A program made the translations under genes and the position numbers. Positions 19,308 to 29,187 of a stretch of DNA of 64,000 bases are shown here, piece by piece. The notes under the pieces were generated by a model. That model saw nothing but the letters and a program-made list of their open reading frames with translations, had not been told where the DNA came from and did no database searches. This stretch comes from Rhodocyclaceae bacterium (lineage in GTDB: Bacteria; Pseudomonadota; Gammaproteobacteria; Burkholderiales; Rhodocyclaceae), in assembly GCA_019455325.1 (NCBI GenBank), contig JACFMQ010000002.1:207353-271352 (forward strand), given 5' to 3'. Position 1 is the stretch's first letter, and every line of letters starts with the position of its first letter.

Positions 19308-20147
19308 TCAAGCCACCGGCTTGACGTTGCCCGATGGAAACGCGGCCGGTTCCGGCGCGGCGTGGGTCAGTTCGTGCAGGATGGCTTCGCGCAGGCGGTG
19401 GAACTCCAGGCCGCCGCGGTTGCGCGGATACGGCAGGCCGACCTGGAACACGCGCCTGATCCTGCCGGGGCGGGGAGCAAGCACGACGACCCGGTCGGCA
19501 AGGAACACCGCCTCTTCCACGTCGTGCGTCACCAGCAGCATCGTGATGTCTGCCCGCTCGCGCACCGCCAGCAGCTCTTCCTGCATCTGCTGGCGGGTCA
19601 GCGCATCGAGCGCGCCGAAAGGCTCGTCGAGCAGCAGGATGCGCGGATCGACGACGAGGCCGCGGGCGATGGCGACGCGCTGGGCCATGCCGCCGGAAAG
19701 CTGATGCGGGTAAGCCTTCTGGAAACCGTCGAGGCCGACCAGCCGGACCAGCCGCTCCACCTGCCGATGGCGTTCGGCCTTGTCGACGGCAGCGCTCGCC
19801 AGCCCGAGCGCGATGTTGTCGGCGACGGTGAGCCAGGGAAACAGGCGGTGCTCCTGAAAAACGATGCCGCACTCGCTGCCGATGCCGCGTACCGGCCGGT
19901 CGTCGATGCGGATGGACCCCTCGAAATTCCGGTCCAGCCCCACCAGCAGGCGCAGCAGGGTGGATTTGCCGCAGCCGCTGCTGCCGACGATGGCCACCGA
20001 TTCGCCCTCGTGGATGTCGAGATCGAAGGCGCGGATGGCCTCCAGCTCGCCGCCATTGACGGCGAAGATCTTGCGCACCGAAGCAAAGCGGACGATGGGG
20101 GGCGCGTCGAAACCCCTGTCCTCGGCAACGGCCAATGCGGTGCTCAT
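19308..20147 (-). CDS. ABC transporter ATP-binding protein, sulfonate/nitrate/taurine type
   Basis: Cytoplasmic ATPase (279 aa) of an SsuB/TauB-like importer. It has Walker A GSSGCGKST near residue 55, the Q-loop VFQEHRLFPW, signature LSGGMAQRVAIARGL, Walker B ILLLDEPFGALD and the H-loop THDVEEAV. The start overlaps the permease stop by ATGA, so the two are coupled. It is the last gene of the minus-strand unit that begins with the Mop-like gene at 24368. The divergently encoded binding protein at 24606 is the expected partner. Substrate class is from family resemblance. Confidence 0.93.
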   Translation of the reverse strand: MSTALAVAEDRGFDAPPIVRFASVRKIFAVNGGELEAIRAFDLDIHEGESVAIVGSSGCGKSTLLRLLVGLDRNFEGSIRIDDRPVRGIGSECGIVFQEHRLFPWLTVADNIALGLASAAVDKAERHRQVERLVRLVGLDGFQKAYPHQLSGGMAQRVAIARGLVVDPRILLLDEPFGALDALTRQQMQEELLAVRERADITMLLVTHDVEEAVFLADRVVVLAPRPGRIRRVFQVGLPYPRNRGGLEFHRLREAILHELTHAAPEPAAFPSGNVKPVA

Positions 20148-21736
20148 TGTGTTCTCCAGCGGGTGATGCGGGCTTCGAGGCGGCTGCCCAGGGCGTTGAT
20201 GGCGGCCCCCGCGAGGCCGATCAGGAGCATGGCGGCCATGACCGTATCCATGCGGAAAATCTGCTGGGCCCCGATCATCAGGTTGCCGATGCCGCCGTCC
20301 GAGGGCATGAAGTATTCGGCGCCGATGGTGCCCAGCCAGGCGTAGATCAGCGCCAGCCGCAGCCCGGCGAAGATGGCCGGCGCCGCGCCGGGCAGGGTGC
20401 ACCTCGTCAGCCGCAGCCACACGCTCAGGCGCATTGCCCGCGCCGCCTCTTCGAGCTGCGGCGACAGGCTGGCGATGCCGTGCCGGGTGGCGACGAACAG
20501 GGGAAAGAAGGTGATCAGGGCGATGAAGGCCAGCTTGCCCGCCTCGCCCAGGCCGAACCAGGCGGTGAGCAGCGGCACCCAGGCAAAGACGGCGACCTGC
20601 CGCAGGACGCTCAGGCTGCCGCCGAGCAGACGGTCGAGCCAGGGCAGCAGCCCGGCGGCCAGCCCGAGCAGCAGGCCCAGTCCGCCGCCGATGAGCAGGC
20701 CGCCCAGCGCCCGCCCCAGGCTGACGGCCAGCGCATCCGGCAGGCTGTGGTCGGCGATGCCGTACCAGGCCGCCGAGAGCGAGGCGAACGGGCTGGCCAG
20801 AATGCGCTCGTGCGCCCAGCCGGAGGCGCTGGCCAGTTGCCACAGGGCCAGCAGCGCCAGCGGCAGCAGCCATGCCTGCCAGCGTTCCCCGCCCTGGGCG
20901 GGCGCGGGATGCAGGGCGGCGGCGGGCGGATGCGGCCAGAACACCAGCTTCCGGTCGAGCCGGTCCATGCCCTTGTCCAGCGCGATGCCGAACGCGCCGA
21001 CGACGATGACGAGCACGAACACCAGATCGAGCATGAACAACTGACGGCCCCACACCATCAGGTAGCCGATCCCCTCGCTGGAGGCCAGCAGCTCGACCGC
21101 CAGCAGCGCGGCCCAGCCGCTGGCGACGGCGAGCCGCAGCCCGGCCATGAAGGACGGCAGGGCGGCGGGCAGGATCAGATGGCGCAGCACCACGCGGCGC
21201 GGCAGGCGCATGGCGGCGGCGGCTTCCTTCAGCCTGGGCTGGACGTCGCGCACGCCGACGAAGGTGTGCACCGTCACCGGCACCACCACGGCCTTGACCA
21301 GCACCACCAGCTTGAGCAGCTCGCCGATGCCGAAGAACAGCATGAAGAGCGGAATCCACGCCAGCGTCGGCACCTGGGCCAGCGCCGAGAAAACGGGGAA
21401 GATCAGCCGTTCCGCCCGCTTCGCCGCGCCCATCCAGGCGCCGAGCGCCGCGCCCGCCGCAACGCCGCAGGCCAGGCCGAGCGCCAGCCGTTTCAGGCTG
21501 ACGAGGAGGTGCGCCCACAGCTCGCCGCGGGCATATTCCAGCCAGGTGCCCCAGACCTGCGCCGGGGCAGGCAGCACCTGGGCGCTCATCCATCCGAAGC
21601 GGCTGGCGAGCTGCCAGAGCAGCAGCAGGCCGCAGGGCAGCAGCCACGGGGCCAGCGCCCAGACGGCGTCGCGCAGCGGCACAAGCCTGACATGCAGCGG
21701 CCGGAGGCCGGGGAAAGCCGGGGGCGCCGGGCTCAA
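20144..21736 (-). CDS. Double-length ABC transporter permease (two fused SsuC-like domains)
   Basis: Inner-membrane permease of about 530 residues built from two tandem SsuC/TauC-type domains, where the family normally has one domain of about 250-280 residues working as a homodimer. Each half has its own EAA loop: EAAAAMRLPRRVVLRHLILPAA in the first and EEAARAMRLSVWLRLTRCTLPGAA in the second. The open frame extends upstream into exbD, so the start is uncertain. A TTG at 21736 overlapping the exbD stop gives tight coupling; a GTG at 21682 is the alternative. The C-terminal end overlaps the ATPase start by four bases. Confidence 0.9.
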   Translation of the reverse strand: MSPAPPAFPGLRPLHVRLVPLRDAVWALAPWLLPCGLLLLWQLASRFGWMSAQVLPAPAQVWGTWLEYARGELWAHLLVSLKRLALGLACGVAAGAALGAWMGAAKRAERLIFPVFSALAQVPTLAWIPLFMLFFGIGELLKLVVLVKAVVVPVTVHTFVGVRDVQPRLKEAAAAMRLPRRVVLRHLILPAALPSFMAGLRLAVASGWAALLAVELLASSEGIGYLMVWGRQLFMLDLVFVLVIVVGAFGIALDKGMDRLDRKLVFWPHPPAAALHPAPAQGGERWQAWLLPLALLALWQLASASGWAHERILASPFASLSAAWYGIADHSLPDALAVSLGRALGGLLIGGGLGLLLGLAAGLLPWLDRLLGGSLSVLRQVAVFAWVPLLTAWFGLGEAGKLAFIALITFFPLFVATRHGIASLSPQLEEAARAMRLSVWLRLTRCTLPGAAPAIFAGLRLALIYAWLGTIGAEYFMPSDGGIGNLMIGAQQIFRMDTVMAAMLLIGLAGAAINALGSRLEARITRWRTQ

Positions 21737-22161
21737 TCCGCCAGCCCTTCGTTGGAAATCCCCACCTTGGTCAGCCCGTTGCGCTGAATGGCGGCCATGA
21801 CCCCGGCGACGGCCCGGTAAGGCGTCCGGCGGTCGGGGCGGACGTGGAGCTCCGGCGGCGAGCCCTGGGCGGCGGCGGCGAGCCGCGCTTCCAGTTCCTC
21901 CGGCGCGGCCAGCGTCTCGCCGTTCCACAGCACCGCGCCCGCCGGATCGAGGTCGATGCGCACGGTTTCCGGCGGCGTCGCCGGCGGCACGGATTTTCCC
22001 ACGGGCAGGTCGAGGTTCACCGAATGCAGTTGAACGGGGATGGTGATGATGAGCATGATCAGCAGCACCAGCATCACGTCGATCAGCGGCGTCGTGTTGA
22101 TCTCCGCCATGACCTCCGGGTCTGCGCCGGGCGGCTCGCCCGGGCCGATGGCAATCGCCAT
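21733..22161 (-). CDS. exbD: ExbD family biopolymer transport protein (second copy)
   Basis: Proton-channel partner of ExbB in the motor that drives TonB. It is 142 residues with a short cytoplasmic N-terminus, one membrane helix and a periplasmic domain. The essential Asp (Asp25 in E. coli) corresponds to Asp28 in NTTPLIDVMLV. It is the second of two adjacent, clearly diverged exbD genes, 12 bases apart. Paired exbD genes are known in some proteobacterial TonB systems. Its stop overlaps the putative TTG start of the permease. Confidence 0.93.
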   Translation of the reverse strand: MAIAIGPGEPPGADPEVMAEINTTPLIDVMLVLLIMLIITIPVQLHSVNLDLPVGKSVPPATPPETVRIDLDPAGAVLWNGETLAAPEELEARLAAAAQGSPPELHVRPDRRTPYRAVAGVMAAIQRNGLTKVGISNEGLAD

Positions 22162-22173
22162 GGAATTCTCCTT

Positions 22174-22599
22174 TCAGTTCCGCGCCGGGGGTTCGGTGAT
22201 GAAGCCGAGCCTGACGATCCCGGCCCGCTGCGCGGCCAGCACCACCCGGCCGACGTGTTCGTAGGGCGCGCCGCCGTCGCCGCGCACCTGCACTTCCGGC
22301 TGCGGCTGCTGCACGGCGACCCGTTTCAGTTGCGCCACCAGCGCCTCGCTGCCGTCGATCCGGCTGTCGTTCCAGTACACGTCGCCGGCGCGGGTCACGG
22401 CGATGCTGATGTTTTCCGGTCTGGCCTGGCGCGGCTGGTTCCGCTCCTGCGGCAGTTCGACCGGCACCGTCCTGGTCACGACCGGGATGGTGATGAGGAA
22501 GATGATGAGCAGCACCAGCATCACATCGACGAGCGGCGTGGTGTTGATGGCGGAAACGACCTCATCCTCGTCGCCCCTGCCGCCGATGTGCATCCCCAT
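22174..22599 (-). CDS. exbD: ExbD family biopolymer transport protein (first copy)
   Basis: Product of 141 residues with the same layout as its neighbour: short N-terminus, one membrane helix and a periplasmic domain. The proton-conducting Asp is Asp25 in NTTPLVDVMLV. Outside the helix the two copies differ strongly, so they may form a heteromeric motor or serve different TonB/ExbB partners. It lies 5 bases after exbB and 12 bases before the second exbD, in one transcript with tonB. Confidence 0.93.
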   Translation of the reverse strand: MGMHIGGRGDEDEVVSAINTTPLVDVMLVLLIIFLITIPVVTRTVPVELPQERNQPRQARPENISIAVTRAGDVYWNDSRIDGSEALVAQLKRVAVQQPQPEVQVRGDGGAPYEHVGRVVLAAQRAGIVRLGFITEPPARN

Positions 22600-22604
22600 G
22601 GCGC

Positions 22605-23423
<819 letters not shown>

Positions 23424-23449
23424 GGAAAAGCTCCTGAGTGGCAAAGACC

Positions 23450-24115
23450 TTATTCGGTACGGAAAACGAAGGGCACGCGCACGCGCACATCGTGCCCCTG
23501 GCCGATGCAGCGGTACTGGGCGATGGCGGCGGTCACGACGCGGTTGAAGAGGGCATTGCTCGACTGCACCACCTGGATGTCCCGGATGGCGCCGCTGGCG
23601 GCGACGGTGAATTCCGCCACCACCTGACCGGACAGCCCCATGCGCAGCGCCTGCCTCGGCACATCGACCGGCACCGAGCCGTGATTCGGGCAGGCGACGG
23701 AGACATTCACCGCCGGCGGGACGGCCGGCTCGGCGATCGCGGGCGCAGGCGGCGCCGGCGGAGGCGACGGCGCTGCCACCTGGGTGACGGCGACGACGGG
23801 CGGCGGCGCCTCGACCGGCGTTTCCACCGGCGGCGCGTACACCGGCGGCGGGGGCGCGGCGACCCTCGGGCGCTTCTGGACGACCTTGGGCGGCTCGGGC
23901 GGCGGCGGGGGCGTCTGCTCGACCTTTTCCAGAATGCTGACGCTCAGCGGCGACTTGACGATCTCCACGACCTTGCGCCCGAGACCGCTCGCCAGCGCAT
24001 AGGCCAGCAGGACGTGGAACAGCGCCACCGCCACGACGGCGGGAAGATATCTCTTGGGATCCCGCCGGAGGACCGCGTGACCGGCGGGCGCCGCATGGGC
24101 ATCGGCAAACGACAT
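23450..24115 (-). CDS. tonB: TonB energy-transducing protein
   Basis: TonB protein of 221 residues that passes the ExbBD-derived force to outer-membrane receptors. It has a cytoplasmic basic N-terminus, one membrane helix near 25-43, a long Pro-rich linker (about 67-140) spanning the periplasm, and a C-terminal TonB domain (about 145-221) with the family strands GLSGQVVAEFTV and the terminal RVRVPFVF. It heads an operon with exbB, two exbD and an ABC transporter, so this looks like a dedicated TonB for the receptor at 26807, which is nearby and divergent. Confidence 0.93.
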   Translation of the reverse strand: MSFADAHAAPAGHAVLRRDPKRYLPAVVAVALFHVLLAYALASGLGRKVVEIVKSPLSVSILEKVEQTPPPPPEPPKVVQKRPRVAAPPPPVYAPPVETPVEAPPPVVAVTQVAAPSPPPAPPAPAIAEPAVPPAVNVSVACPNHGSVPVDVPRQALRMGLSGQVVAEFTVAASGAIRDIQVVQSSNALFNRVVTAAIAQYRCIGQGHDVRVRVPFVFRTE

Positions 24116-24152
24116 GGTTCGGCTCGCGCGAAGGCTGAAGGAGGGCCGCGCC

Positions 24153-24368
24153 TTACAGCTTGGCGATGGAGACTTCGGTGGACTTGACCAAGGCGAGCAC
24201 CTCGCTGCCGACCCGCAGTTCCAGATCCTTGACCGAACGGGTGGTGATGACCGAGGTGACGATGCCGAAGGGCGTTTCCACCTCCACTTCGGACACGACC
24301 GGCCCGAGCAGGATTTCCTTCACGGTGCCACGGAATTGATTGCGTGCGTTGAGTGCCTCGATGGCCAT
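24153..24368 (-). CDS. Mop/TOBE domain protein (molbindin-like)
   Basis: A 71-residue protein consisting of a single Mop (TOBE) domain: ARNQFRGTVKEILLGPVVSEVEVETPFG...ITTRSVKDLELRVGSEVLALVKSTEVSIAK. Such domains oligomerise and bind molybdate, tungstate or related oxyanions, either as free molbindins or fused to ABC ATPases. Here it is the first gene of the tonB-exbBD-ABC unit, 37 bases before tonB. Oxyanion storage or sensing (sulfate-like?) is possible but not shown by sequence. Confidence 0.88.
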   Translation of the reverse strand: MAIEALNARNQFRGTVKEILLGPVVSEVEVETPFGIVTSVITTRSVKDLELRVGSEVLALVKSTEVSIAKL

Positions 24369-24529
24369 TTCCTGCTCCTGTTCAAACCGGCTAGCGAATT
24401 TTCACGAAGGTCGATTGAAAATGTTTTTCCCCGGGCGCGCCAATGCAAAAAATGAATATCGGCCATGCGCCGAAAAAATATCGCCGGCCAGGCCGCATGT
24501 TTTCTCGCTTATGTTTCCGGGCGGCAGAT

Positions 24530-24550
24530 CAAATAATTTTTTATTATTTG
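24530..24550. promoter_or_regulatory. AT-rich inverted repeat between divergent Mop-tonB and binding-protein genes
   Basis: CAAATAAT (24530-24537) and ATTATTTG (24543-24550) form a perfect inverted repeat around TTTTT, about 55 bases before the binding-protein start. It stands out in high-GC DNA and fits an operator, perhaps for the LysR regulator at 25662. A stem-loop function is also possible. Confidence 0.45.
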
Positions 24551-24605
24551 AACCCGGAGAAGCCGGCTGCCTATTCTGATCCTCGTTTTTCGAGAGGATT
24601 CTTAT

Positions 24606-25616
24606 ATGGATATGAAACGCTTCGCCAATTTCCTGCTCGGCGCATTCGCCGCCATGCTGGCATTCGCCTCACCGACGGTGCTGGCGGAAGGCAAGCCAAA
24701 GGAAATCCGCATCGCGGTTCCCGACCTGAGCATCGGCGGACGCAACAGCGGCACCGGCATCGTCGACGTGCAGCGCGAGCTGCGGGTGCTGGAAAAAGCC
24801 TTCGCCGGCGACGGCATCGCCGTCCAGTGGCGTTTCTTCAAGGGCGCCGGTCCGGTCATCAACGAAGCCATCGCCAACGGCCAGGTCGACCTGGCCTATC
24901 TGGCCGACCTGGCGGCGATCATCGGCAAGGCCAGCGGCCTCGATACCCGCCTGCTGTCCGCCACCGGACGCAACATCAGGATGTATCTGGCGGTGACGCC
25001 CGGCCTGCAGGTCAAACGCCTCGAAGACCTGAAGGGCAAGCGGATCGGCATCTTCCGCGGCACGGCCAACCAGCTTTCCTTCGCGGCCGCCCTGAAAAGC
25101 GCCGGGCTGACGGAAAAGGACTTCCAGGTCATCAACCTCGATGCCAGCGCCGCCGCTTCTGCGCTGGCCGCGAAGCGGATCGACGCGACCTGGGGCACCT
25201 CGGCGCTGTGGTCGCTCAAGTTCCAGGGATTGGCCGACATCCCGCTCAGTTCGGGCGACTTCGGCGGCACCGGCAGCATCCAGACCGTGCTGGTCGGCGC
25301 CGGGCCGTTCGTCGACGCTTACCCGCAGGTGATCGAGCGCCTGCTCGCAGCGCAGCAGCAAGGCTTCGAATGGCTGGCGAAGCCGGAGAACAAGCGCGCC
25401 TACGTCGAACTGCTGGCGAGAAACAGCGGCTATCCGAAGGAGATCCCCGAGGCCGATCTGGGCGACGTTCCGCTGGATCGCATCTTCGGCTCCCGGCTCG
25501 ATGCCGCCTTCCTCGGCCGCCTGCAGCAGCAGGTCGATCTGGCCGCCGAACTGAAGCTGATCCGCGGCGCCTTCGACGTCGGCGCGTGGGTGCATCGGCA
25601 TCCGGCGGGCAAGTAG
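24606..25616 (+). CDS. Sulfonate-type ABC transporter substrate-binding protein
   Basis: Periplasmic binding protein of 336 residues in the SsuA/TauA/NMT1-like family. It has a signal peptide with cleavage near VLA-EG (about residue 27), followed by IRIAVPDLSIGGRNSG and the two-lobed fold with KRIGIFRGTANQLSFAAALKSAGL. The ATG at 24606 has GAGG eight bases upstream. It is divergent from the Mop-tonB-exbBD-permease-ATPase operon and is the likely ligand-binding component of that transporter. An organosulfur ligand is inferred from family and from the sulfotransferases nearby. Confidence 0.9.
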   Translation: MDMKRFANFLLGAFAAMLAFASPTVLAEGKPKEIRIAVPDLSIGGRNSGTGIVDVQRELRVLEKAFAGDGIAVQWRFFKGAGPVINEAIANGQVDLAYLADLAAIIGKASGLDTRLLSATGRNIRMYLAVTPGLQVKRLEDLKGKRIGIFRGTANQLSFAAALKSAGLTEKDFQVINLDASAAASALAAKRIDATWGTSALWSLKFQGLADIPLSSGDFGGTGSIQTVLVGAGPFVDAYPQVIERLLAAQQQGFEWLAKPENKRAYVELLARNSGYPKEIPEADLGDVPLDRIFGSRLDAAFLGRLQQQVDLAAELKLIRGAFDVGAWVHRHPAGK

Positions 25617-25661
25617 GGCATGGCGGGGCGGCATTTTTCCCGGCCGTCCTGCCCCGTCCGC

Positions 25662-26648
25662 TCAATAACCGGCCCAGGCCCTGCCGGCAGGGGGCGTGCC
25701 GCCCGCAGCCGCGCCGGCCGGACGGCAATCGCCCATGTCGCGATCCGCTTCCAGCAACATGGCGATCTGCGCCTGGGCCAGCGGCGACAAGGGCCGGGCA
25801 GCGCGGCTGACGATGCCGTAACGGGTGTACATCTCTTCCTTGCCTGCCAGCTCGGGCACGTTCAACACCACCAGATCGCCCTCCCCGACGTTGCCTTCCC
25901 GGTTGCAGTCGATGGCGATGCCGATGGCGTCGGACTGGCGCACCACTTCCAGCAGCGCGTAGCCATGCTCGCACTGGAGCGCCGGAGCGTAGTCGGGATC
26001 GCCGGACAGTTCCGCCAGCATCTTGCGGATGTTGGGCGGGCGCATCGAGGTCACCAGCGGCCAGGCGAGCAGATCGGCGGCGACAACCTGCGGCAGGCGC
26101 GTCAGCGGATGCCCGGCCCGGCAGCAGAACCCCCAGCGACGCGGCGCCAGGCGGACGGTGCGGTAGTCGGGGTTGGCTTCGAAGTAGCGGGTATCGGCGA
26201 CGAAGAACTCGATTTCCTCGACGCACAGGCGGCGGTCGAGCCCCTCCCAGTTATCCACCGTGAACGAAACCCTGGCCTTGGGATAACGCTGGACGAAGCG
26301 AGCCGTCGCCCTGGGCACCAGCGATCCCGCCGGCGCCGGGCCGCAGCCGAAGCGCAGGGTGCCGCTCTCGGCATCGTTGAAGTTGCGAATCTCGTTGCCC
26401 AGGTTGTGCGCCTCGCGCAGCAGGCGACGGGCGTATTCGAGAACCACCTTGCCCTGTTTGGTGGGCGGCAGATCCTTGTGCCCGCGATCCACCAACTGAC
26501 ACCCGGCGGCATTTTCCAGGGTTTGAATGCTGCGGCTGAAAGCCGATTGCGAAAGATTAACCGCGGCGGCGCCGGCGACAAAACTCCGATGCTCGATCAG
26601 GGCGCTGAAATGGCGAAGCTGGCGAAGATCGACATGTATTTTCTGCAT
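25662..26648 (-). CDS. LysR-type transcriptional regulator
   Basis: Regulator of 328 residues with an N-terminal winged helix-turn-helix (DLRQLRHFSALIEHRSFVAGAAAVNLSQSAFSRSIQTLE, about 7-45) and a LysR substrate-binding domain to about 300. The C-terminal 25 residues are Gly/Pro/Ala-rich and not conserved in type. It is divergent from the TonB receptor with a 158-base spacer and sits between the transport and receptor halves of the locus, so it is the prime candidate to control both. The ligand is unknown. Confidence 0.92.
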   Translation of the reverse strand: MQKIHVDLRQLRHFSALIEHRSFVAGAAAVNLSQSAFSRSIQTLENAAGCQLVDRGHKDLPPTKQGKVVLEYARRLLREAHNLGNEIRNFNDAESGTLRFGCGPAPAGSLVPRATARFVQRYPKARVSFTVDNWEGLDRRLCVEEIEFFVADTRYFEANPDYRTVRLAPRRWGFCCRAGHPLTRLPQVVAADLLAWPLVTSMRPPNIRKMLAELSGDPDYAPALQCEHGYALLEVVRQSDAIGIAIDCNREGNVGEGDLVVLNVPELAGKEEMYTRYGIVSRAARPLSPLAQAQIAMLLEADRDMGDCRPAGAAAGGTPPAGRAWAGY

Positions 26649-26806
26649 GGCAAATATCGAGTAAATGCAATTGTTATCGAGGCGGGCGGCGCTTAATAAT
26701 TTGCTGGCTTATCCAAAAGCGGTTGCACGGGTTGTTTTATAAAATCCTTTCACCCGCACCGGAAAGAATGATTTCAAATATGTTTATATATTTTGGAGGT
26801 TTTAAT

Positions 26807-29176
26807 ATGGCAGTATATTCACCAGGAATTCGGCTTCGACCGATTTCCCTGGCCGTCTCCGCGATTCTGGCATCCGCCAGCTCGGTCGCCGTGGCGCAGG
26901 ACAGTGCGCCGGACGCCCAGGCCGCACAGCGACAGACCACTCAATCACAGCGGCAGACGGCCAACAGCGAGCCGGTATCGCTCGATTCCGTCGTGGTGAA
27001 CGCGCGTCGCCGGGAAGAAAGCGCCCAGTCCGTGCCGACGCCGATCAGCGTCCTCAGCGGCGACACCCTGGAAAACCAGCGCATCTACCGCGTGCAGGAC
27101 ATCCAGCAACTGGTGCCAAGCACCAACGTGGCTTACGTCCATGCGCGGCAGTCCAGCCTTTCCATTCGCGGCCTGGGCAACAACCCGGCCAGCGACGGTC
27201 TGGAAGGCAGCGTCGGCGTTTACCTGGACAACGTCTATCTGGGCCGCCCCGGCATGGCGGTGTTCGATCTGCTCGACGTGGAACAGATCGATGTATTGCG
27301 CGGCCCGCAGGGGACGCTGTTCGGCAAGAACACCACCGCCGGGGTGCTCAACATCACCACCCGCAAGCCGACCTTCGATCCCGAGCGCAGCATCTCGACC
27401 TCCATCGGCGGCGATGGCTACCGGCAGGTTCAGGCCAGCGTCTCCGGCGGCATCACCGACACCCTGGCCGGACGATTCTCGGCCTATCGCACCGAGGACG
27501 ACGGCTACATCAAGAACGTCTACGACGGCAGCGACGAGAACGGCGGCAGGCGCCACGGGTTCCGCGGTCAGTTGCTCTACAAGCCGAGCGGCACGTTCAA
27601 CCTGCGCTGGATCGGCGAATACAACGAGGAGAAGGCCAGCAACGGCACGCTCGTCCTGTACAGCACCGGCCCGACCATCGGCGGCGTGAACCGCTATGAG
27701 CAGCGCGCCGCGGCAGCCGGCGCGACGCTGGTCAACGGCAGGGATCGCAAGGTCAACCTGGATGTCGGGCACCAGCTCACCGTGTTCCAGGGCGGCACCT
27801 CGGTGGAGGCGAACTGGACGCTGCCGAGCAACCATACCCTGACCTCCATCACCGCCTATCGCTGGTGGGACTTCACGCCGCGCAACGACGACGGCCTCGA
27901 CGTCTCGGCCTCCATCAACGGCGGCGTCTCCGTGCGCGACAAGCAGTATTCCCAGGAATTCCGCCTGGCCTCGCCCACCGGCGGCGCTTTCGACTACGTG
28001 CTCGGTGCCTATTACTTCCGGCAGGAACTGGACAACCGGGCGCACAGCATCTACGGTCCGCTGGCCGACGTATGGAACGGCACGGCGGCAGGTGCGCTGG
28101 CCAACGTCTCCAGCTTCACGGACGGCAGCATCAAAACCGACAGTTGGGCGCTGTTCGGCCAAGGCACGTGGCATGTCACCGACAGGCTGGATTTCACCGC
28201 CGGTCTGCGCGGCACCTACGAGACGAAAGACGCCTGGCTGGAACGCCATGCGCCCATCGGCGGCGCGGCGGTGACCGGCCCGGCGGCGACGCAACGCCAG
28301 GCGCGTCATGGCGCCTGGCAATCCGGCGACCTGAGCCAGCACAGTTTCAGCCCGTCCGGGCTGCTCAGCCTGAGCTACCAGTTCAGCCCGACGCTGCTCG
28401 GCTACACCTCCGTTTCCCACGGCGAGAAATCCGGCGGCATCAATCTCGGCGTCGGCAGCGCGCCGACCGCCGGGGTCGATTCCCTCCTGGTCGGCACCGA
28501 ACGCGCCAACAACTTTGAACTGGGCTTCAAGAGCACGCTGCTCGGCAACCGCCTGCTGTTGAACGCCAACCTGTTCTGGACGGAGGTGAGCGGCTACCAG
28601 GCCAACGCCTATGACCATGCCACGCGCGCCTCTTACCTGACCAACGCGGGCGACGTGCGCTCGCGCGGCATCGAGGCGGAGATCACCTGGAAGCCGCTTG
28701 CCGGGCTGACGCTGAATGCCAACGGCTCCTACAACGACGTGACCTACACCGATTACAAGGATGCGCCTTGCCCGGTCGAGGTCTCCTTTCAGCCCGGCGC
28801 GCCGGCTTCGTGCGACCTCTCCGGCCATCGGGTGGTCGGCTCGTCGAAATGGATCGCCAACCTGAACGGCAGCTATCGCTGGCGTCTGGACAACGGTCTG
28901 CAAGCCTATGCCAATGCCAGCTACGCCTACCGCTCCAAGGCCGTCGGCACCATCGACGACTCCATCTACGGGCAGCTTCCGGGTTATGCCGTGGTCAATC
29001 TCTCCACCGGCCTGCGCGGCCGCCTCGCGGATGGCACATGGGATCTTTCCCTATGGCTCAAGAACGCCTTCGACAAAACCTATTACACCAGCCTGTGGAA
29101 CGGACAGAACGGCAGTTACAACGGGGTTCACGGCACCCCGCGCACCCTGGGCGTGACGGCCCGTTACGACTTTTGA
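26807..29176 (+). CDS. TonB-dependent outer-membrane receptor
   Basis: Receptor of 789 residues. The ATG at 26807 was chosen because GGAGG lies seven bases upstream and it starts a proper signal peptide ending AVAQ-DS (about residue 33). A TonB-box-like segment (SLDSVVVNA) lies near 65, followed by a plug domain with the QRIYRVQDIQQLVPSTNV and RGPQGTLFGKNTTAGVLNI motifs. A 22-strand barrel follows, ending with aromatic Phe. It resembles the Pseudomonas SftP type in context, being followed by two arylsulfate sulfotransferase genes (11-base gap to the first). Likely cargo is a sulfate ester or sulfonate; this is inference. Confidence 0.93.
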   Translation: MAVYSPGIRLRPISLAVSAILASASSVAVAQDSAPDAQAAQRQTTQSQRQTANSEPVSLDSVVVNARRREESAQSVPTPISVLSGDTLENQRIYRVQDIQQLVPSTNVAYVHARQSSLSIRGLGNNPASDGLEGSVGVYLDNVYLGRPGMAVFDLLDVEQIDVLRGPQGTLFGKNTTAGVLNITTRKPTFDPERSISTSIGGDGYRQVQASVSGGITDTLAGRFSAYRTEDDGYIKNVYDGSDENGGRRHGFRGQLLYKPSGTFNLRWIGEYNEEKASNGTLVLYSTGPTIGGVNRYEQRAAAAGATLVNGRDRKVNLDVGHQLTVFQGGTSVEANWTLPSNHTLTSITAYRWWDFTPRNDDGLDVSASINGGVSVRDKQYSQEFRLASPTGGAFDYVLGAYYFRQELDNRAHSIYGPLADVWNGTAAGALANVSSFTDGSIKTDSWALFGQGTWHVTDRLDFTAGLRGTYETKDAWLERHAPIGGAAVTGPAATQRQARHGAWQSGDLSQHSFSPSGLLSLSYQFSPTLLGYTSVSHGEKSGGINLGVGSAPTAGVDSLLVGTERANNFELGFKSTLLGNRLLLNANLFWTEVSGYQANAYDHATRASYLTNAGDVRSRGIEAEITWKPLAGLTLNANGSYNDVTYTDYKDAPCPVEVSFQPGAPASCDLSGHRVVGSSKWIANLNGSYRWRLDNGLQAYANASYAYRSKAVGTIDDSIYGQLPGYAVVNLSTGLRGRLADGTWDLSLWLKNAFDKTYYTSLWNGQNGSYNGVHGTPRTLGVTARYDF

Positions 29177-29187
29177 GGAATTCATCC

